Below are positions 13,652 through 23,819 of a stretch of DNA of 64,000 nucleotides, in pieces. The notes under the pieces were generated by a model. The model was given only the letters and a program-made list of their open reading frames with translations, was not told the origin of the DNA and did not search any database. This DNA is from Liquidambar formosana (taxonomy: Eukaryota > Streptophyta > Magnoliopsida > Saxifragales > Altingiaceae). Position 1 is the stretch's first letter; each line of letters starts with the position of its first letter. The translations under genes and the position numbers were made by a program. The stretch is taken from the NCBI GenBank assembly GCA_039720395.1, contig CM077826.1, positions 15,929,962 through 15,993,961 on the forward strand, read 5' to 3'.

Positions 13652-13987
13652 AAAGAGAGAGAGAGAGAGAGGCTAACCTCCTTTAAGCAGCGAAGTAAAA
13701 CCTCGCCAGGTTCTCCCGTTCAACACCAACAAACGCGACCCAAGCTTCTGCAGACTCAAATCGAGGTCCACGAGGCTCTCGAGCAGGAACCGTATCCTGT
13801 TCAAGCCCGCACGGGCCGAACCTGGAGAGAACGCAGTGGGGTCGGGCTCCATGAAATGCGGGTCGATCACGAAAACAGGGTAGAGACGGCTCGAGTCCTT
13901 GGCTGCGTATTCAAGGGCTGGGTTGTCGTGAATCCGAAGACCCTTTCGGAACCACATCAGGGAACCTGAACCTGAACCTGATGCCAT
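8308..13987 (-). CDS. UVR3: (6-4) DNA photolyase, 14 exons, one 1-bp frameshift in exon 1
   Basis: A flavoenzyme that repairs UV-induced (6-4) pyrimidine-pyrimidone photoproducts using light. Exons: 13987-13678, 13520-13449, 13376-13296, 13090-12911, 12840-12769, 11864-11778, 11617-11519, 11446-11363, 10826-10740, 10584-10513, 10433-10320, 9832-9745, 9666-9571, 8486-8308. All introns are GT/AG, and exon lengths keep frame except exon 1, which is 310 bp instead of 309: an extra base at about 13718 shifts frame after residue 90. Ignoring that, the product is 539 residues, close to Arabidopsis UVR3. Conserved blocks include [17 protein letters not shown], the FAD-domain NRICKQIPW and YPWIDAIM, and WMHHLARH with the two (6-4)-specific histidines (H366 and H370). 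Exons 2-14 have no other defect, so this is either a very recent knockout or a sequence error. It is the only copy with exons 3-14. Confidence 0.93.
9174..9225. repeat. C21-A31 homopolymer pair in photolyase intron 13
   Basis: Twenty-one C followed directly by thirty-one A. Such a tract is prone to length error in sequencing and assembly. It lies between exons 13 and 14 and does not touch coding sequence. Confidence 0.9.
13597..13671. repeat. (TG)n(TA)n(GA)n compound microsatellite in photolyase intron 1
   Basis: A TG/TA tract followed by a GA tract just downstream of the exon 1 donor. The same site in the other copies has diagnostic variants: U1 and U3 keep the long TG/TA form, while U2 (about 23970-24008) and U4 (about 63185-63221) have a short form followed by GTAGG and GA repeats. 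This is useful for tracing which copies exchanged sequence. Confidence 0.85.
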
Positions 13988-14140
13988 TGGCGGGTTTGGA
14001 ATGGAGTGGTGGTAGTGGTGCTGGTGAGAGAGGAGAGAGAAAGGAAGGACGCAATGAGCTGAGGGGAGAGAAAGTGGAAATCGCATGAGAGTAGGAGAGA
14101 GAGACGCTTGTGTGTGTTTCCCGCCATAAATAGGTACCAG
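13988..14140 (-). promoter_or_regulatory. Photolyase in-frame upstream region, leader and core promoter
   Basis: Upstream of the MASGSG start there is a 33-codon open in-frame extension from an ATG at 14086 (MRFPLSLPSAHC onward, rich in Ser/His). It is also in frame in the U4 copy and present, with indels, in U2, and could be a translated N-terminal extension as in Arabidopsis UVR3. A TATA-like TATTTAT on the minus strand (about 14128-14136) lies about 45 bp upstream of that ATG. Which ATG is used cannot be decided from sequence. Confidence 0.5.
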
Positions 14141-14390
14141 AGTGCAATTGAAAGGCGGTAATCTAACGTGCGCTGGGCGAAGTGTGGCTAGAGGACTGTT
14201 TGGTTTTTAGGCGTGGCAGATTGCGCTGTGCGCAAGCGGCGTAGGATAGAGTTCGTTGCTGGTGGTAAGGAATGGAAACGGTTCACAAAACGCCACGCCT
14301 CGTCTTTGGAAAGGGAGAGAAACTTGTGCACAACGACGTGGGCTTTGTAATGGACATCGTGTAAATAATTATCCATAAATTTATATGATT

Positions 14391-14792
14391 AATTAGTATT
14401 TATAAATACATACTTCATAACTTTTTGAAATAAATAAAAAAATCATTAAAAGGAAATTTGTTTACACCTATAAATTACACCATCGCGACAGTATAAAATA
14501 CTCCTTAACTACTGCATTAATTTGTAAATATTTTTTCATAGTTGAGCCATCTTGTAAAAAGACTCTTATATTATGGGGTAATGATTAAAATTTCCTTTTT
14601 AATTTATAGTGGTGCTTGGCATTTTATTTCCTACATCCCTCACGTGATAATACTTGACAAGACAGGTTAAATGTGGGTTAACTTTATCTTATAGTTTCTT
14701 GATGCATGTGAGATGGATAAACTATATGTGTTTAAGGGATTAGTTAAAAATATAAATATGTTAGAATCTACTGAAATTTATTTTTTTCAAAA
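14391..14792. other. AT-rich spacer upstream of the photolyase promoter, U1
   Basis: AT-rich non-coding sequence shared with U2 (from 25828) and U3 (from about 36960). No gene or motif recognised. In U2 the equivalent position is split by the 1,080-bp element. Confidence 0.6.
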
Positions 14793-15214
14793 GGGAGGGG
14801 CTATTGTCACCACGTAAACTATTTTAAGTCTCTCTTAATTTACATTTTTTAAAGTTTTATAAAAAAATTTAAAAGGTTTATATGTAAATTAGCCACTTTG
14901 TCAATTAGAAAACATCATTTTGAACAATTTTGTAAAATAAACTTTTTCCAAAATATATCATTTAAGTAGATTTTTTGAATGTTTATAATCTCTATTTCAT
15001 TTTTCATGAAAAATGGCAAAAAAGTTTACTTAAATAATAGATTTTGGAAAAAAAATTTCAATAAAATTGTCTAGAATAATATTTTCTAATAAATTATGTA
15101 ATTAGTTTTTGTAGAAACTATTTATATTTTTCATAAAACCTTAAAAATTTTAAATTAGATAGGGGGGCTTAAAGTTTTTTTTTTGTGGTGGCAATAACTT
15201 GACAACCCTGACCC
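14793..15214. mobile_element. Long-TIR MITE (GGG...CCC family), U1 copy
   Basis: Ends are GGGAGGGGCTATTG on the left and, inverted, GGGTCAGGGTTGTCAAG on the right, followed on both arms by CCACCAC and a long AT-rich inverted repeat of about 190 bp per arm, so the whole element can fold into one hairpin. Orthologous copies lie at the same place in U2 and U3, so it inserted before the tandem duplication. The U3 copy is flanked by ATAAAAAA on both sides, suggesting an 8-bp target duplication. No coding capacity. Confidence 0.7.
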
Positions 15215-15225
15215 ATAATAAAATT

Positions 15226-15375
15226 GATAATACTTGGCTCCTCATAGTAGAGGATCAATTCCTTCTCCCTACCACTCATATTATGTCATATATTTAACAA
15301 AATAAATAAGAATTGATTATAACATATATTCTTATATTATGTTATTATAAATATGCGTCCACTTGTCCACGTATC

Positions 15376-15408
<33 letters not shown>

Positions 15409-15576
15409 GTATCTAAATGAATATGAATATGTGTTCATATATTTGTATTTATGTATCCACGTATCCATATCCATATATTTATATTTTTAAAAATTAACTA
15501 TGACATGTGACATAATATGAGTAGAAAATATGAAGAGTTGTTCCTTTATTATGTAGAACCAAGTATTGTTTATAAA
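15226..15576. mobile_element. MITE with TAATACTTGGCTCC ends, ancestral U1 copy
   Basis: Left end reads GATAATACTTGGCTCCTC; the right end, read in inverse, carries AATACTTGGTTC and a shared subterminal ACTCATATTATGTCA. Related copies follow at 15601 in this unit and at the matching position in U2 and U3. The interior is AT-rich with runs of TATGTAT-type repeats and no frame. Confidence 0.6.
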
Positions 15577-15600
15577 AAAGAAAAAAAGAAAAAAAAAAAA

Positions 15601-16134
15601 GGATAATACTTGGCTCCTCATAACGGAGGAGCAACTCCTCCTCCCTCCCATTCATGTTATGCCACGTGTCATTGTTAATTTTAAAAGATAGGAATACATG
15701 GATACAAACACGTGGCACACTGAATACAAATATATGGATACAAATTCATATTTATTTAGATACATAAACATATATACATGAATCTATAGACGCAACCAGG
15801 AAGGGTTGGCCTAGTGGTAAAGAAGCTAGGTCCCAAGGTGACTGGCTTGAGTGGAAGTGAAAGATCCCGAGTTCGAGTCACAGCACCTTGGTAAAAAAAT
15901 CCTCTGGCCAGCGGTTCCCTCCCCCCGCAAACAGTGATTAGTCCCTGGTTGAAAGCTTTGGGGAAACACTGGGTCTTGACCAAAAAAATATATATATATA
16001 TATAGACGCATGTTTATAATAATATAACATAAAGATACATGTATATAATCAATTATCATTTGTTATGTTAGATATGTAACATAATATGAGTAGAAAAGAG
16101 GAAGAGTTGTTCACAAAGGAGCCAAGTATTATCC
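15601..16134. mobile_element. Second TAATACTTGGCTCC MITE, private to U1, carrying a SINE
   Basis: Left end GGATAATACTTGGCTCC and right end, inverted, GGATAATACTTGGCTCC are identical over 17 bp. U2 and U3 have only one element of this family in this interval, so this one is an added copy next to the ancestral one. A tRNA-derived SINE lies within it. Confidence 0.65.
15795..16000 (+). mobile_element. tRNA-derived SINE
   Basis: A 206-bp element with a pol III box A-like TGGCCTAGTGGTAAAG at 15808-15823 and a box B-like GAGTTCGAGTC at about 15869-15879, ending in an A-rich/TA tail. It is flanked by a 10-bp direct repeat TATAGACGCA (15785-15794 and 16001-16010), the hallmark of LINE-mediated insertion. 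Absent from U2 and U3. It is not a functional tRNA gene: beyond the promoter boxes the cloverleaf is not kept. Confidence 0.8.
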
Positions 16135-16170
16135 TTAAAAATAGGCTAATAGGCTACTTCGGGATTTATT

Positions 16171-16316
16171 GCTTTGTACATGTGTTGCGATCTCGTATGC
16201 ACACAAAGCATCCAACGGCTGAGACACTTTGATGTGACAATATTCAAGTACAAACACTCAACCGTTGGATGCTTTGTGTACTCAGGAGATCGTGACACGT
16301 GTATTATGCACAGTAC
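16171..16316. repeat. Hairpin-forming inverted repeat upstream of Agenet/ENT copy 1
   Basis: Two arms of about 50-60 bp pair across a short loop. The best-matched segment is GCATCCAACGGCTGAG on the left with CTCAACCGTTGGATGC on the right, extended by ACACAAA and CGATCTC blocks. The same structure lies at 26968-27113 in U2 and 38168-38313 in U3, always about 240-340 bp upstream of the gene's TATA box. Confidence 0.75.
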
Positions 16317-16539
16317 GAAATCCGGATCCAATAGAGGGCCCCCCGGCTACTCAAACTCTCCCAGAATTGGGGATTTGGGCTCCAAATGCACACAGAGGTG
16401 ATGGGTCTAGTCCAAGACTCAGTTGCCTAAAGAGTAAAGAGCAAGATAAAAACACGCAATCTGTGTTTGACCGTGTAATGGTCCTACTAGTCCTAGTTCT
16501 AGCTTGAACAGAACTCCTAGTCTCTAACGAATTCCTAGC

Positions 16540-17469
16540 AACAATTTAGCCATCAGCTATATATATTTTCTCTCCTTCGCATAACACCTTTTCTTCACAT
16601 ACTAAGACTCCCAGCAATTCCGAGAGCTAGATTTTCTGAATTCAAGCTTTGCAAGAGCAAAACTCGTCACTGTTAAGGTTTGTCAAACCTTTCTTTCTTT
16701 TATTGTTATTTTAATTTCTGTAAATTTTGGTTCAATATTGTCGATTTTTTCATATGAAGATTCAACCCATGTTCTTATTTTGAGATCAATTTTTTTCATA
16801 TTATTGTTTAGTTTGTTGTTATTGCGGCAATTGACTTGAGTTGCAGAGAAATTTATATGATTTTTTGAGATTTTTTTTTTTTTTGGTTGTGATATGTTGT
16901 GTATGAATTGGGTCAGTTTCAGATTGATTTTTTGGGTTTGTATTGAAAAGTACTTCTTGCTTTGAATTTTCTGGCACTGGAAATCATTATGGTCTTTCCC
17001 ATGTAGTGCTGGTAGTTTTGCTATGAACAATATGATGTATGTGTGTGCGTGTTTCCATAGAAAGGATCAATTTGGTCTTTTTTCAGGGTTTGGTCGAATT
17101 GATCATCAGGTAATTTCTCTCTCTCTCTCTCTTGCACGCTTGAACATGCGACCCCTCACACACACATGGTTAAATGTTCTAATGATAGTTTGCACATTCA
17201 TGATCCCTATCAACCTCTTAGTGAATAATTTTACAGTTTATCTATGAGGAATTTTATTGATATATTGATCTGTTAATCTTTTCAGATTTCTTTTCTTTTT
17301 TCACCTCCTTTTGTTATTATACTTTGAGGTCCTATTATTCATTTATTATTGTTTAAGTTATTGCATGAGTGAATTTCTTTTGATTAGTGTATAATTTTGT
17401 TTGTACTGAAATCACGAACCTTTTCATGACAGGTTCGTGAATCTTGATTGTACTGAAATCATAGTCATT
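16540..17469 (+). promoter_or_regulatory. Core promoter and 5' leader of Agenet/ENT copy 1
   Basis: A TATA box (CTATATATATTTT, 16558-16570) is followed by a presumed non-coding exon ending at 16677 (donor AAG|GTTTGTC). A long leader intron runs to the acceptor at 17431-17432 (CATGACAG), after which the second leader segment reaches the ATG at 17470. The arrangement is conserved in U2 and U3. CT-rich tracts lie in the intron at about 17116-17131. Confidence 0.6.
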
Positions 17470-19124
17470 ATGAGATTCAAGAAAGGGAGTAAAGTTGAGG
17501 TACTGAGCAGAAAGGAGGTTGTAACTAGCACTTGGCTTTGTGCTGAGATAGTATCTGGAAATGGGCACACATACAGCGTGAAGTATGGATGGTTTCCAAT
17601 GACCAATGATGCAGTAGTGGAGAGGGTGCCTAGGAAGGCCATTAGGCCTTGTCCTCCTCCTGTGGAAGGGGCTGGTAATTGGGTTCATGGTGATCTTGTA
17701 GAGGTGTTTCACAATCTGTCTTGGAAAACAGCAACAATTATGAAGGTTATCAATGGGCACAACTTTTTGGTTAGGATACTTGGAATGTTCCAGGAAGTCA
17801 TGGTCCACAGATCTCATCTCAGGGTCAGACAGTCTTGGCAAGATGGCAAATGGTTCGTGGTTGGGAAGGTATTTTTAATCTAAAATCCTTTTTTATTATT
17901 TTGCTTTGTCTTACTTAGTATCGTTTTTACTTATTACTATAGCAAGTAGTGCATGGGCATTATTATTTTTTTCTTGGCCCTGACAGTCTTATGATTTGAT
18001 AGCTCTATTTTAACATTTAGCCTATAATCATTATTGTGTCAAAATATCGAAGTTGAGAATGTACACAACAGTGGTTCACAAATAGTTTGCACTTCTCAAA
18101 TAGATAAAATAATCTTTTGAAGATTTCATCATTTTGAGAGTTTTGTTCTTCAGATAACTGCGCTTTCTGCTTTTATTCCTGATGCTTAGTCATGTAATTG
18201 AATTATAATATTGTCCTTGGATTTTGCACATGTTATATTTCCTGTTGTTACTATGCCTGTTCTCAATGATTTTATTAGCTCCTTTCACTTTCCATTGGCT
18301 AATTATCAAATTTTTTTTTTTTTGGTAACAGGGTTCTGAAAATTGTAAGATGTCGACTGAGCAAAAAGAATACAGATACGAGGATAAAGCTTTGCGTTGG
18401 AGATGATTGCTTTTCGGTCAAGAAAAATATTGAAAGTCTGGAGCCCCAAATGGTTTGCGCTGGAACTCTGAAGAGGCGGTCACCTCTTGGCTCATCTCAT
18501 GTTGATGCGTATTCTGTAGCTGTTCAGAAGATGAGAGCAGTTGAAAAAAACAGCAGTAGTCATCGAATTTTTCAAGGGCATTTATCCCCATTTCCGGAAA
18601 AAGTAGATGCATTTGTTTCCCCACAAAAAGTACTGGGTGAAAAATACATTCATGCTTCCTTTGGTACGGGAGCAAATAGATTTTCAAAAAAAGATGGAGG
18701 TAGGGGAGAAGCAAACGGGTATAATGATAGTTTTGTTTCAGGATCCCTAACACCTACTGATATTGATAGCAGTTTATCCTCTGTTGCTAGTTGTAGTGTT
18801 ACTGACAATGGTCTTCATTGCATAACGAACCATAGTAAAGACACTGAGAGTCATTGTAGTGATGCTGAATCATCTTGCGGACGGGGATACGAGGATGAAG
18901 GATGTTCCCATTCCACTAATGGGGATTTGGTGCCAAAAATCCATGGGTCAGAGCTACATGCTTATCGTTGTGCTATTGGGGCATTGTATGCTTCTGGTCC
19001 TTTGAGTTGGGAAGAAGAAGAAAAGGTGACAAATCTTCGTCACACACTCCACATTTCAAATGATGAACATCTGATGGAGATAAAAAATTTAATTGCTTTT
19101 GATTCTGGTCTTACTATCAGTTGA
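17470..19124 (+). pseudogene. Agenet/ENT-domain protein, copy 1 (U1), frameshifted
   Basis: A plant Tudor-like protein family member: N-terminal paired Agenet domains, which in this fold class bind modified histone tails or RNA, and a C-terminal ENT domain as in EMSY-type chromatin proteins. Exon 17470-17868 (133 codons) begins [13 protein letters not shown] and includes [15 protein letters not shown] and [16 protein letters not shown]. The second exon is 18332-19124. It has 793 bp instead of the 792 in the intact U2 copy: an extra base near 18354-18358 (GTCGACTGAGC) brings a stop about 24 codons into the exon. The rest, through the ENT block [24 protein letters not shown], is otherwise undamaged. 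Re-initiation downstream could at most make an ENT-only product. Recent decay or a sequence error. Confidence 0.85.
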
Positions 19125-19799
19125 TCAGGATAATAGGGTTCTTTTCCTTTTTCTAGTTATGTTTAACAAAAAAGGTATCATGTAATTGTGAAAACGAAGA
19201 GGAAATTTTAGCTTGCACAGTTTTATTAAATCTTTTGTGGTTTTAATATTGATTATTGGAGCATTTTGTCTTCCAGTACCATGAATGCTATTGTTTTCCA
19301 AATAAATTATTTATTATGGTTTCCATATGATTCTTATTGGTCCTCTTTATTGCTGGTTTCAATGAACTCATACTTTGTAAGTATAGCTCTTTAAAATTTC
19401 AACTTGTTTTCCATTTATTAAAGACGTTTCCATTATAAAATTGTTCCATAATAAACAAGTAAATTAGCAGAAACCAAGAATGGTATATTTGTTTCGCTGA
19501 TCTCTCTTTTATGGTTTTCCATGTTTATGGTTTAAACTTTAAAAACCCTTTGGCAAATCGTTCCTGTTGGTTTTTATAATATCATGTTCGAGGTTCTTAT
19601 TTGTGACTTACAAAATCTAGTTAGTCATATTTTCTATATACATATTCGGTGCTAAAGATCTAGTCAGGTCATTTTCCATGCTCGTATTTGTAACGAGAAT
19701 ACAATATCCATTTGTTACTCATTTCCATATAGTTTGACGCTTTTGATTTTCAAGATGTGTCTTCTATGAGACTTGATGAGAGCTTTTTGTAATTTTGGG
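19125..19799 (+). terminator. 3' flank of Agenet/ENT copy 1
   Basis: AT-rich sequence after the stop codon with AATAAATTATTTATT at about 19301-19315, a likely poly(A) signal region. It is shared with U2 and U3. No other feature. Confidence 0.4.
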
Positions 19800-22700
19800 T
19801 GGTAAGATGGACTTGTAGCTATCGTAATTTACCCTTAGGATATTATGTTGTATTAAATTTTAAGGCCAAAGAAATTCGTATTCTGCAATGTCATGCTTTT
19901 CAATTATGGCATAAACATTTTGCTGGGTACACTTGCAAATATTCTGATATCCTTCATATCATTGGCAGCACATGGAGTTTCATTATGAGGAATCTATCCC
20001 TGCTTCTCCTGCCCTTCCGATGACCAAATTTAAGGCGTGTACGCCTTGCTTTTAAAGGTCTGAATAGGTCTGAAGATGGAGAAGGGGTTAATCCTGCTAC
20101 CTCTATCTCAGTGTGGACAATGTGGCAACATCCATATCTAACTGATTCCTTGCAGAAGCACTTGTGACAATCCACTGGTATGAATGTATGATTAATTCAT
20201 TTGTTGGGTTGGTTCCTCCAATTTAATCAATGGGTAAACTTTGATAAATTTTCTATCTGAGGGAAGTAAAACAAGAGCTTGTTAATAGCTGCCATTTTTC
20301 TTGACATGGAAGTGCTTCAAATTGTGAAATTTCAAACTTGCGTATATCATCACAGTTATTGCTTCAAGACTGTTGTTTTACACACCATATGTTGCATGGT
20401 TTACACTGCAGGCTATGGCTCATTTTTATTGCTTTATGTAACACTTTTTATTGGTCTACTGTGATTATAACTCTAAATAAAGTAAATGCTTGATTCATCT
20501 AAATTTCACACTAAACGAAAAATGAAGGAATAACTGTTTTTGTTCTATCAAAAGGACAACTTCAAGGTCTTTTTATTTTTTTTTTTCCTGCTAGTCTGAC
20601 AACTTCAAGGTCATTCCTGCTGAATGTGATTTGGATTTTACAATCTTGCCTTGAGGCAGAGTTGTGAACTCCAATCTTGGGATTGACTTTCTTTCTTTGT
20701 TAATGTCCTTATCAGTGTAGGCAAGGGTATAATGGATATTGATAATTATGTAAACTCATCTAAGTTAACGGAAGAATTCTTACTTGCCAGGGAGTACATG
20801 GAATTGGATTTGCTCTAGCTATCTCTTTTGGTGCAAATCTGGAATGCACATTTGTAATTGGATTGATGGTTATTAGAAGTGATGACCTTCCTTTAAGGTA
20901 AGATCTTACTGCAATCATATGGAAATGGTAGCTTTCATTCTTTGAGACAATATGAAATCATGAGAACTAGTTGTTGTTCATTGAAGCTAGGATTTTTCAC
21001 CCTGTTTGGTAAAAATAAGAACTTCATTCAAAACGTAGAGTTGGGATGAGAAAAAAACAAAATGTACCCCCGAGTCCTATCAAATATTAAATTAGGGGAG
21101 CAAAACCATTCTAGCTAGCTTCTAAGCCTCTTTGTTAGCTTGTCGGGGTAGCTAAAGAATTTTTCACCACATTGAACTATTCATCTAATACCTAATATAA
21201 TCTATGATAGGAGCAGTCAGTGGCAAAACACTTCTTCTCATCCCTAATCTGTTGGAGCAGCTGAATTGAATTTGTACAGAAGCACGCGCAGCTCATATCA
21301 TTCTCTTCTTCCTGAAAACCAGAATTCTGATATGCTCAGGTTTCACATCTTTTTATGAATAAGCAAATTTCATTAAATAGTAAGGAAAGGTAAAAAGCCC
21401 ATGTACATGTGAGTTATACATCCAAAGCAAAACATAAAAACCAAAACAAACAAAACACGAGCAAAGGGAATTCAAAAACTCTTCTAAGGGCACAATTTAC
21501 AAGAACCAGAGAGTGTTGTAGACACAATAGACTTCAAATTTTCCAATAGAAAGCACCACTTGTCAAAGATTCTCCACTATTGTTCTCTTGCCAAATTCTC
21601 TAAAAGATAATGTGTGGTACCATTCTCCACACCTTACAAACATTCATGTTTCTGGACTAACCTACCTTCCTGAAAGCAAATCAATTGATGATCTAGGCCC
21701 CTCCTACTAGATTTGTAAGAGTGACAAAACAAATGCCCAAAGCTCGAAGTCCACTATTTGATGGAAAAATATGCGATCATCTAATTTTGCCGCCTTCTTA
21801 ATCATAATGCACCTATTTGGGATCATCAAATTCCTACAAATCAAATAATCCACCATGTTAATGTAAGAAGCTATTGTCCACAAGTAAAGACTGCAACCTT
21901 GAGAGTTGAGAGGGCATTTGGTGCATCATGATGATGCTTTGTTGGTTTTGTATTCCTTGAGAATTCGGAAAGCACTTCCTTTGTTAATATGTTAATGTAA
22001 GAAACTAAGAATTGTTGGTAGACTTGTTTGGTTTCATACATTTACTGATAAATTTAGGGCTTTGGCAGTCTTGTTTATTTATTACTGACATCCTTCAGTG
22101 TCCAGGGAGAATAAGATCCTTCTTCTGTTTCCAGCAATATTCTAATGCATTCCTTCTAAATGTAGCAACATGTGACTTCTAAGAAAGGTAATTGGGGTGT
22201 GGGCAATTTCACTCTGTGGCTATATTTGTTTTCAGGGTGGGAGCCAAACACAGAAGTCTAATGGCTGCAGTGCTGAAATTGACCAAGCATTTTATATGTT
22301 CTGGGAAGTAGTTTGACAAAGCATTCTAAGAAATTGATCTATTAATTTTTTTACCGAGTTAAAAGCAGGAGACTGCAGTTTGAATTGTTGGCAGTGGGTT
22401 TAGTTTTTTTATCCCCTTCAACATTTAGTCAGTTTTGTTCAACCTGTTTTTGCAGTAACATTTTTAATCAAGTTTGTGCACCTTGTGTTCATTCAATGGC
22501 TTTGATTCATCGTGGGACCGCAAGTTTCATACAGGAGTAAAATGGAGCAATATTGCAGATCATTGATTAAGTTGATAAACTTATCGTGCATTGGAAAAGT
22601 CGGAATCTGAAGAGCAGGATTATCTGCTCTGGCGACTTATTTTTTCATCACTTTATGTTTAGTCAATGTTAATCCCCCTTGTAAGATAAGTACTGATTAT

Positions 22701-23781
22701 GCTTTGTTTGTGTTATTGCAGCTCTGTGGCGTTTCAGATAGTTCCAATGCTGTAAAAGCAGCGTGTCGATGGAGTGTGTACTTCTGCATAGAAAGGCAAT
22801 TGTAGGACTCAAGCAGCATTATATATTGATGGATCAAATACTCCTCTGAATAGCACTAGATGCCTTTTCGAACAAAAATATGCAGCAATTCCAATTCTGA
22901 GCGGATGTGCAGCAGTTGCAAATGGACAAGGATCCACTCTCTCAACAAACCGTGGTGGTCTTTATGCCCTTTGTTTTGTATAGTGATTACTCCAGTTTGT
23001 GTTTGGAGTGAAAGAAGATTATACGGTGATGGCTTAATTACCAAAATAAATAAAAATAAAATGATTCCATGTTGTATCTGTTCCATATTTAGTTATATGA
23101 CTTGATTTATATGCTTAACATATGTATTTCGTTTGTCATTGAAGGCTTGTCGTAGTCATTCTTAAAAGGTTGATGCGAGTAAGGCCTATGGTAGGCTGAA
23201 CTAGCATTTACGAAATAACCCAGCACACCTGCAGCACCATCTAAATTATTCAACACGACTAAAATAAGTGCGATAATTTGCACAAAACATATGTGGTGTA
23301 TGAACAACCGAGAAGAGTTTGAAATGTTGTTTTATGAGATCACTTTTGCAACATCTCTCAATCATCTTCACCGTCAATTTTTCATTGGAGTGTTTTAACT
23401 CCTGTGTAGAGTTTGTCTGCAAACATGAGTACTCTCCTAGCTTCAAATTCTGTGGTGAGTCTTGCTATTCTGAGGATATATCACCGTGTCGAACTCCATT
23501 AAGGAGAGTATATATCAAACACTGGGCATCCATCATTCGAAAAGACTGTTAATATCAAGCAATTTCAGATTGACCCAGATGGGTTTTGCGCCACTTTTTC
23601 GACCCTCACGTCCTGGCCGATCCTCCTCCGTTTCCATCTCTTTCTTTCTTCCCTTTTTTTTTTTGCTCTCCTCCCTTCTCTGGCATCTCGCTTGCAATTT
23701 TTTCTCCATTAACTTGTGACGGTAATTTAGTCCAACAAGTGTTTATAATTATCAAAAAACCGTGGAAACATCAAAAGGTAC
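19800..23781 (+). other. Unit tail region in U1: unrecognised locus with exon-like blocks
   Basis: About 4 kb conserved between units but with no intact gene. Several blocks look like exons on the plus strand. At 20791-20897 an acceptor TTGCCAG and donor AAG|GTAAG enclose a frame starting GVHGIGFALA; from 22236 after TTTTCAG there is a frame starting GGSQTQKSNGCSAEIDQAF; and from 22722 there is another acceptor TTATTGCAG. In U1 the second block is broken by stops. I do not recognise the family. An alternative is untranslated or non-coding transcript sequence. A LINE remnant lies at about 21345-21900. Confidence 0.4.
21345..21900 (-). mobile_element. LINE 3' fragment in the U1 tail
   Basis: On the minus strand this ends in the tail-like motif seen at plant L1 3' ends (plus-strand CTTTTTATGAATAAGCAAAT near 21349). 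The body is decayed. The matching fragment occurs in U2 (about 32100-32640) and, mostly deleted, in U3 (58150-58275), so it predates the duplication. Confidence 0.4.
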
Positions 23782-23819
23782 TTTGATAATTTCTTGAGTT
23801 GGAGAAGAAGAATTCCTAC

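Larger units (their letters stand above)
13411..23781. repeat. Tandem unit U1 (10.37 kb)
   Basis: First unit of the array. Homology to U2 begins at TTTGATAATTTC inside photolyase intron 2 (13411 matches 23782). Order: photolyase exons 2 and 1 (minus strand; here part of the complete gene), photolyase promoter, AT-rich spacer with two MITE families and a private SINE, a hairpin repeat, the first Agenet/ENT copy, then the unrecognised tail ending just before the same intron-2 junction of the next unit. Sequence left of 13411 is single copy in the window, so 13411 marks the array's left breakpoint. Confidence 0.92.

Noticed and set aside
15869..15879. Possible tRNA gene around the box B motif
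   Set aside because: No acceptor stem or cloverleaf; target duplications and the A-rich tail identify a SINE.
17353..17841. 162-residue minus-strand frame repeated in all three Agenet exons
   Set aside because: It is the antisense shadow of the Agenet coding exon; its conservation follows from the sense gene, which has the domain matches and splice sites.
18418..18753. 111-residue minus-strand frame opposite Agenet/ENT exon 2, present in three units
   Set aside because: Antisense shadow of a coding exon with no domain of its own.
23586..23786. Plus-strand frames rich in Pro/Phe/Ser at the end of each unit tail
   Set aside because: They are built from CT-rich low-complexity sequence that changes length between units and breaks frame; no domain.
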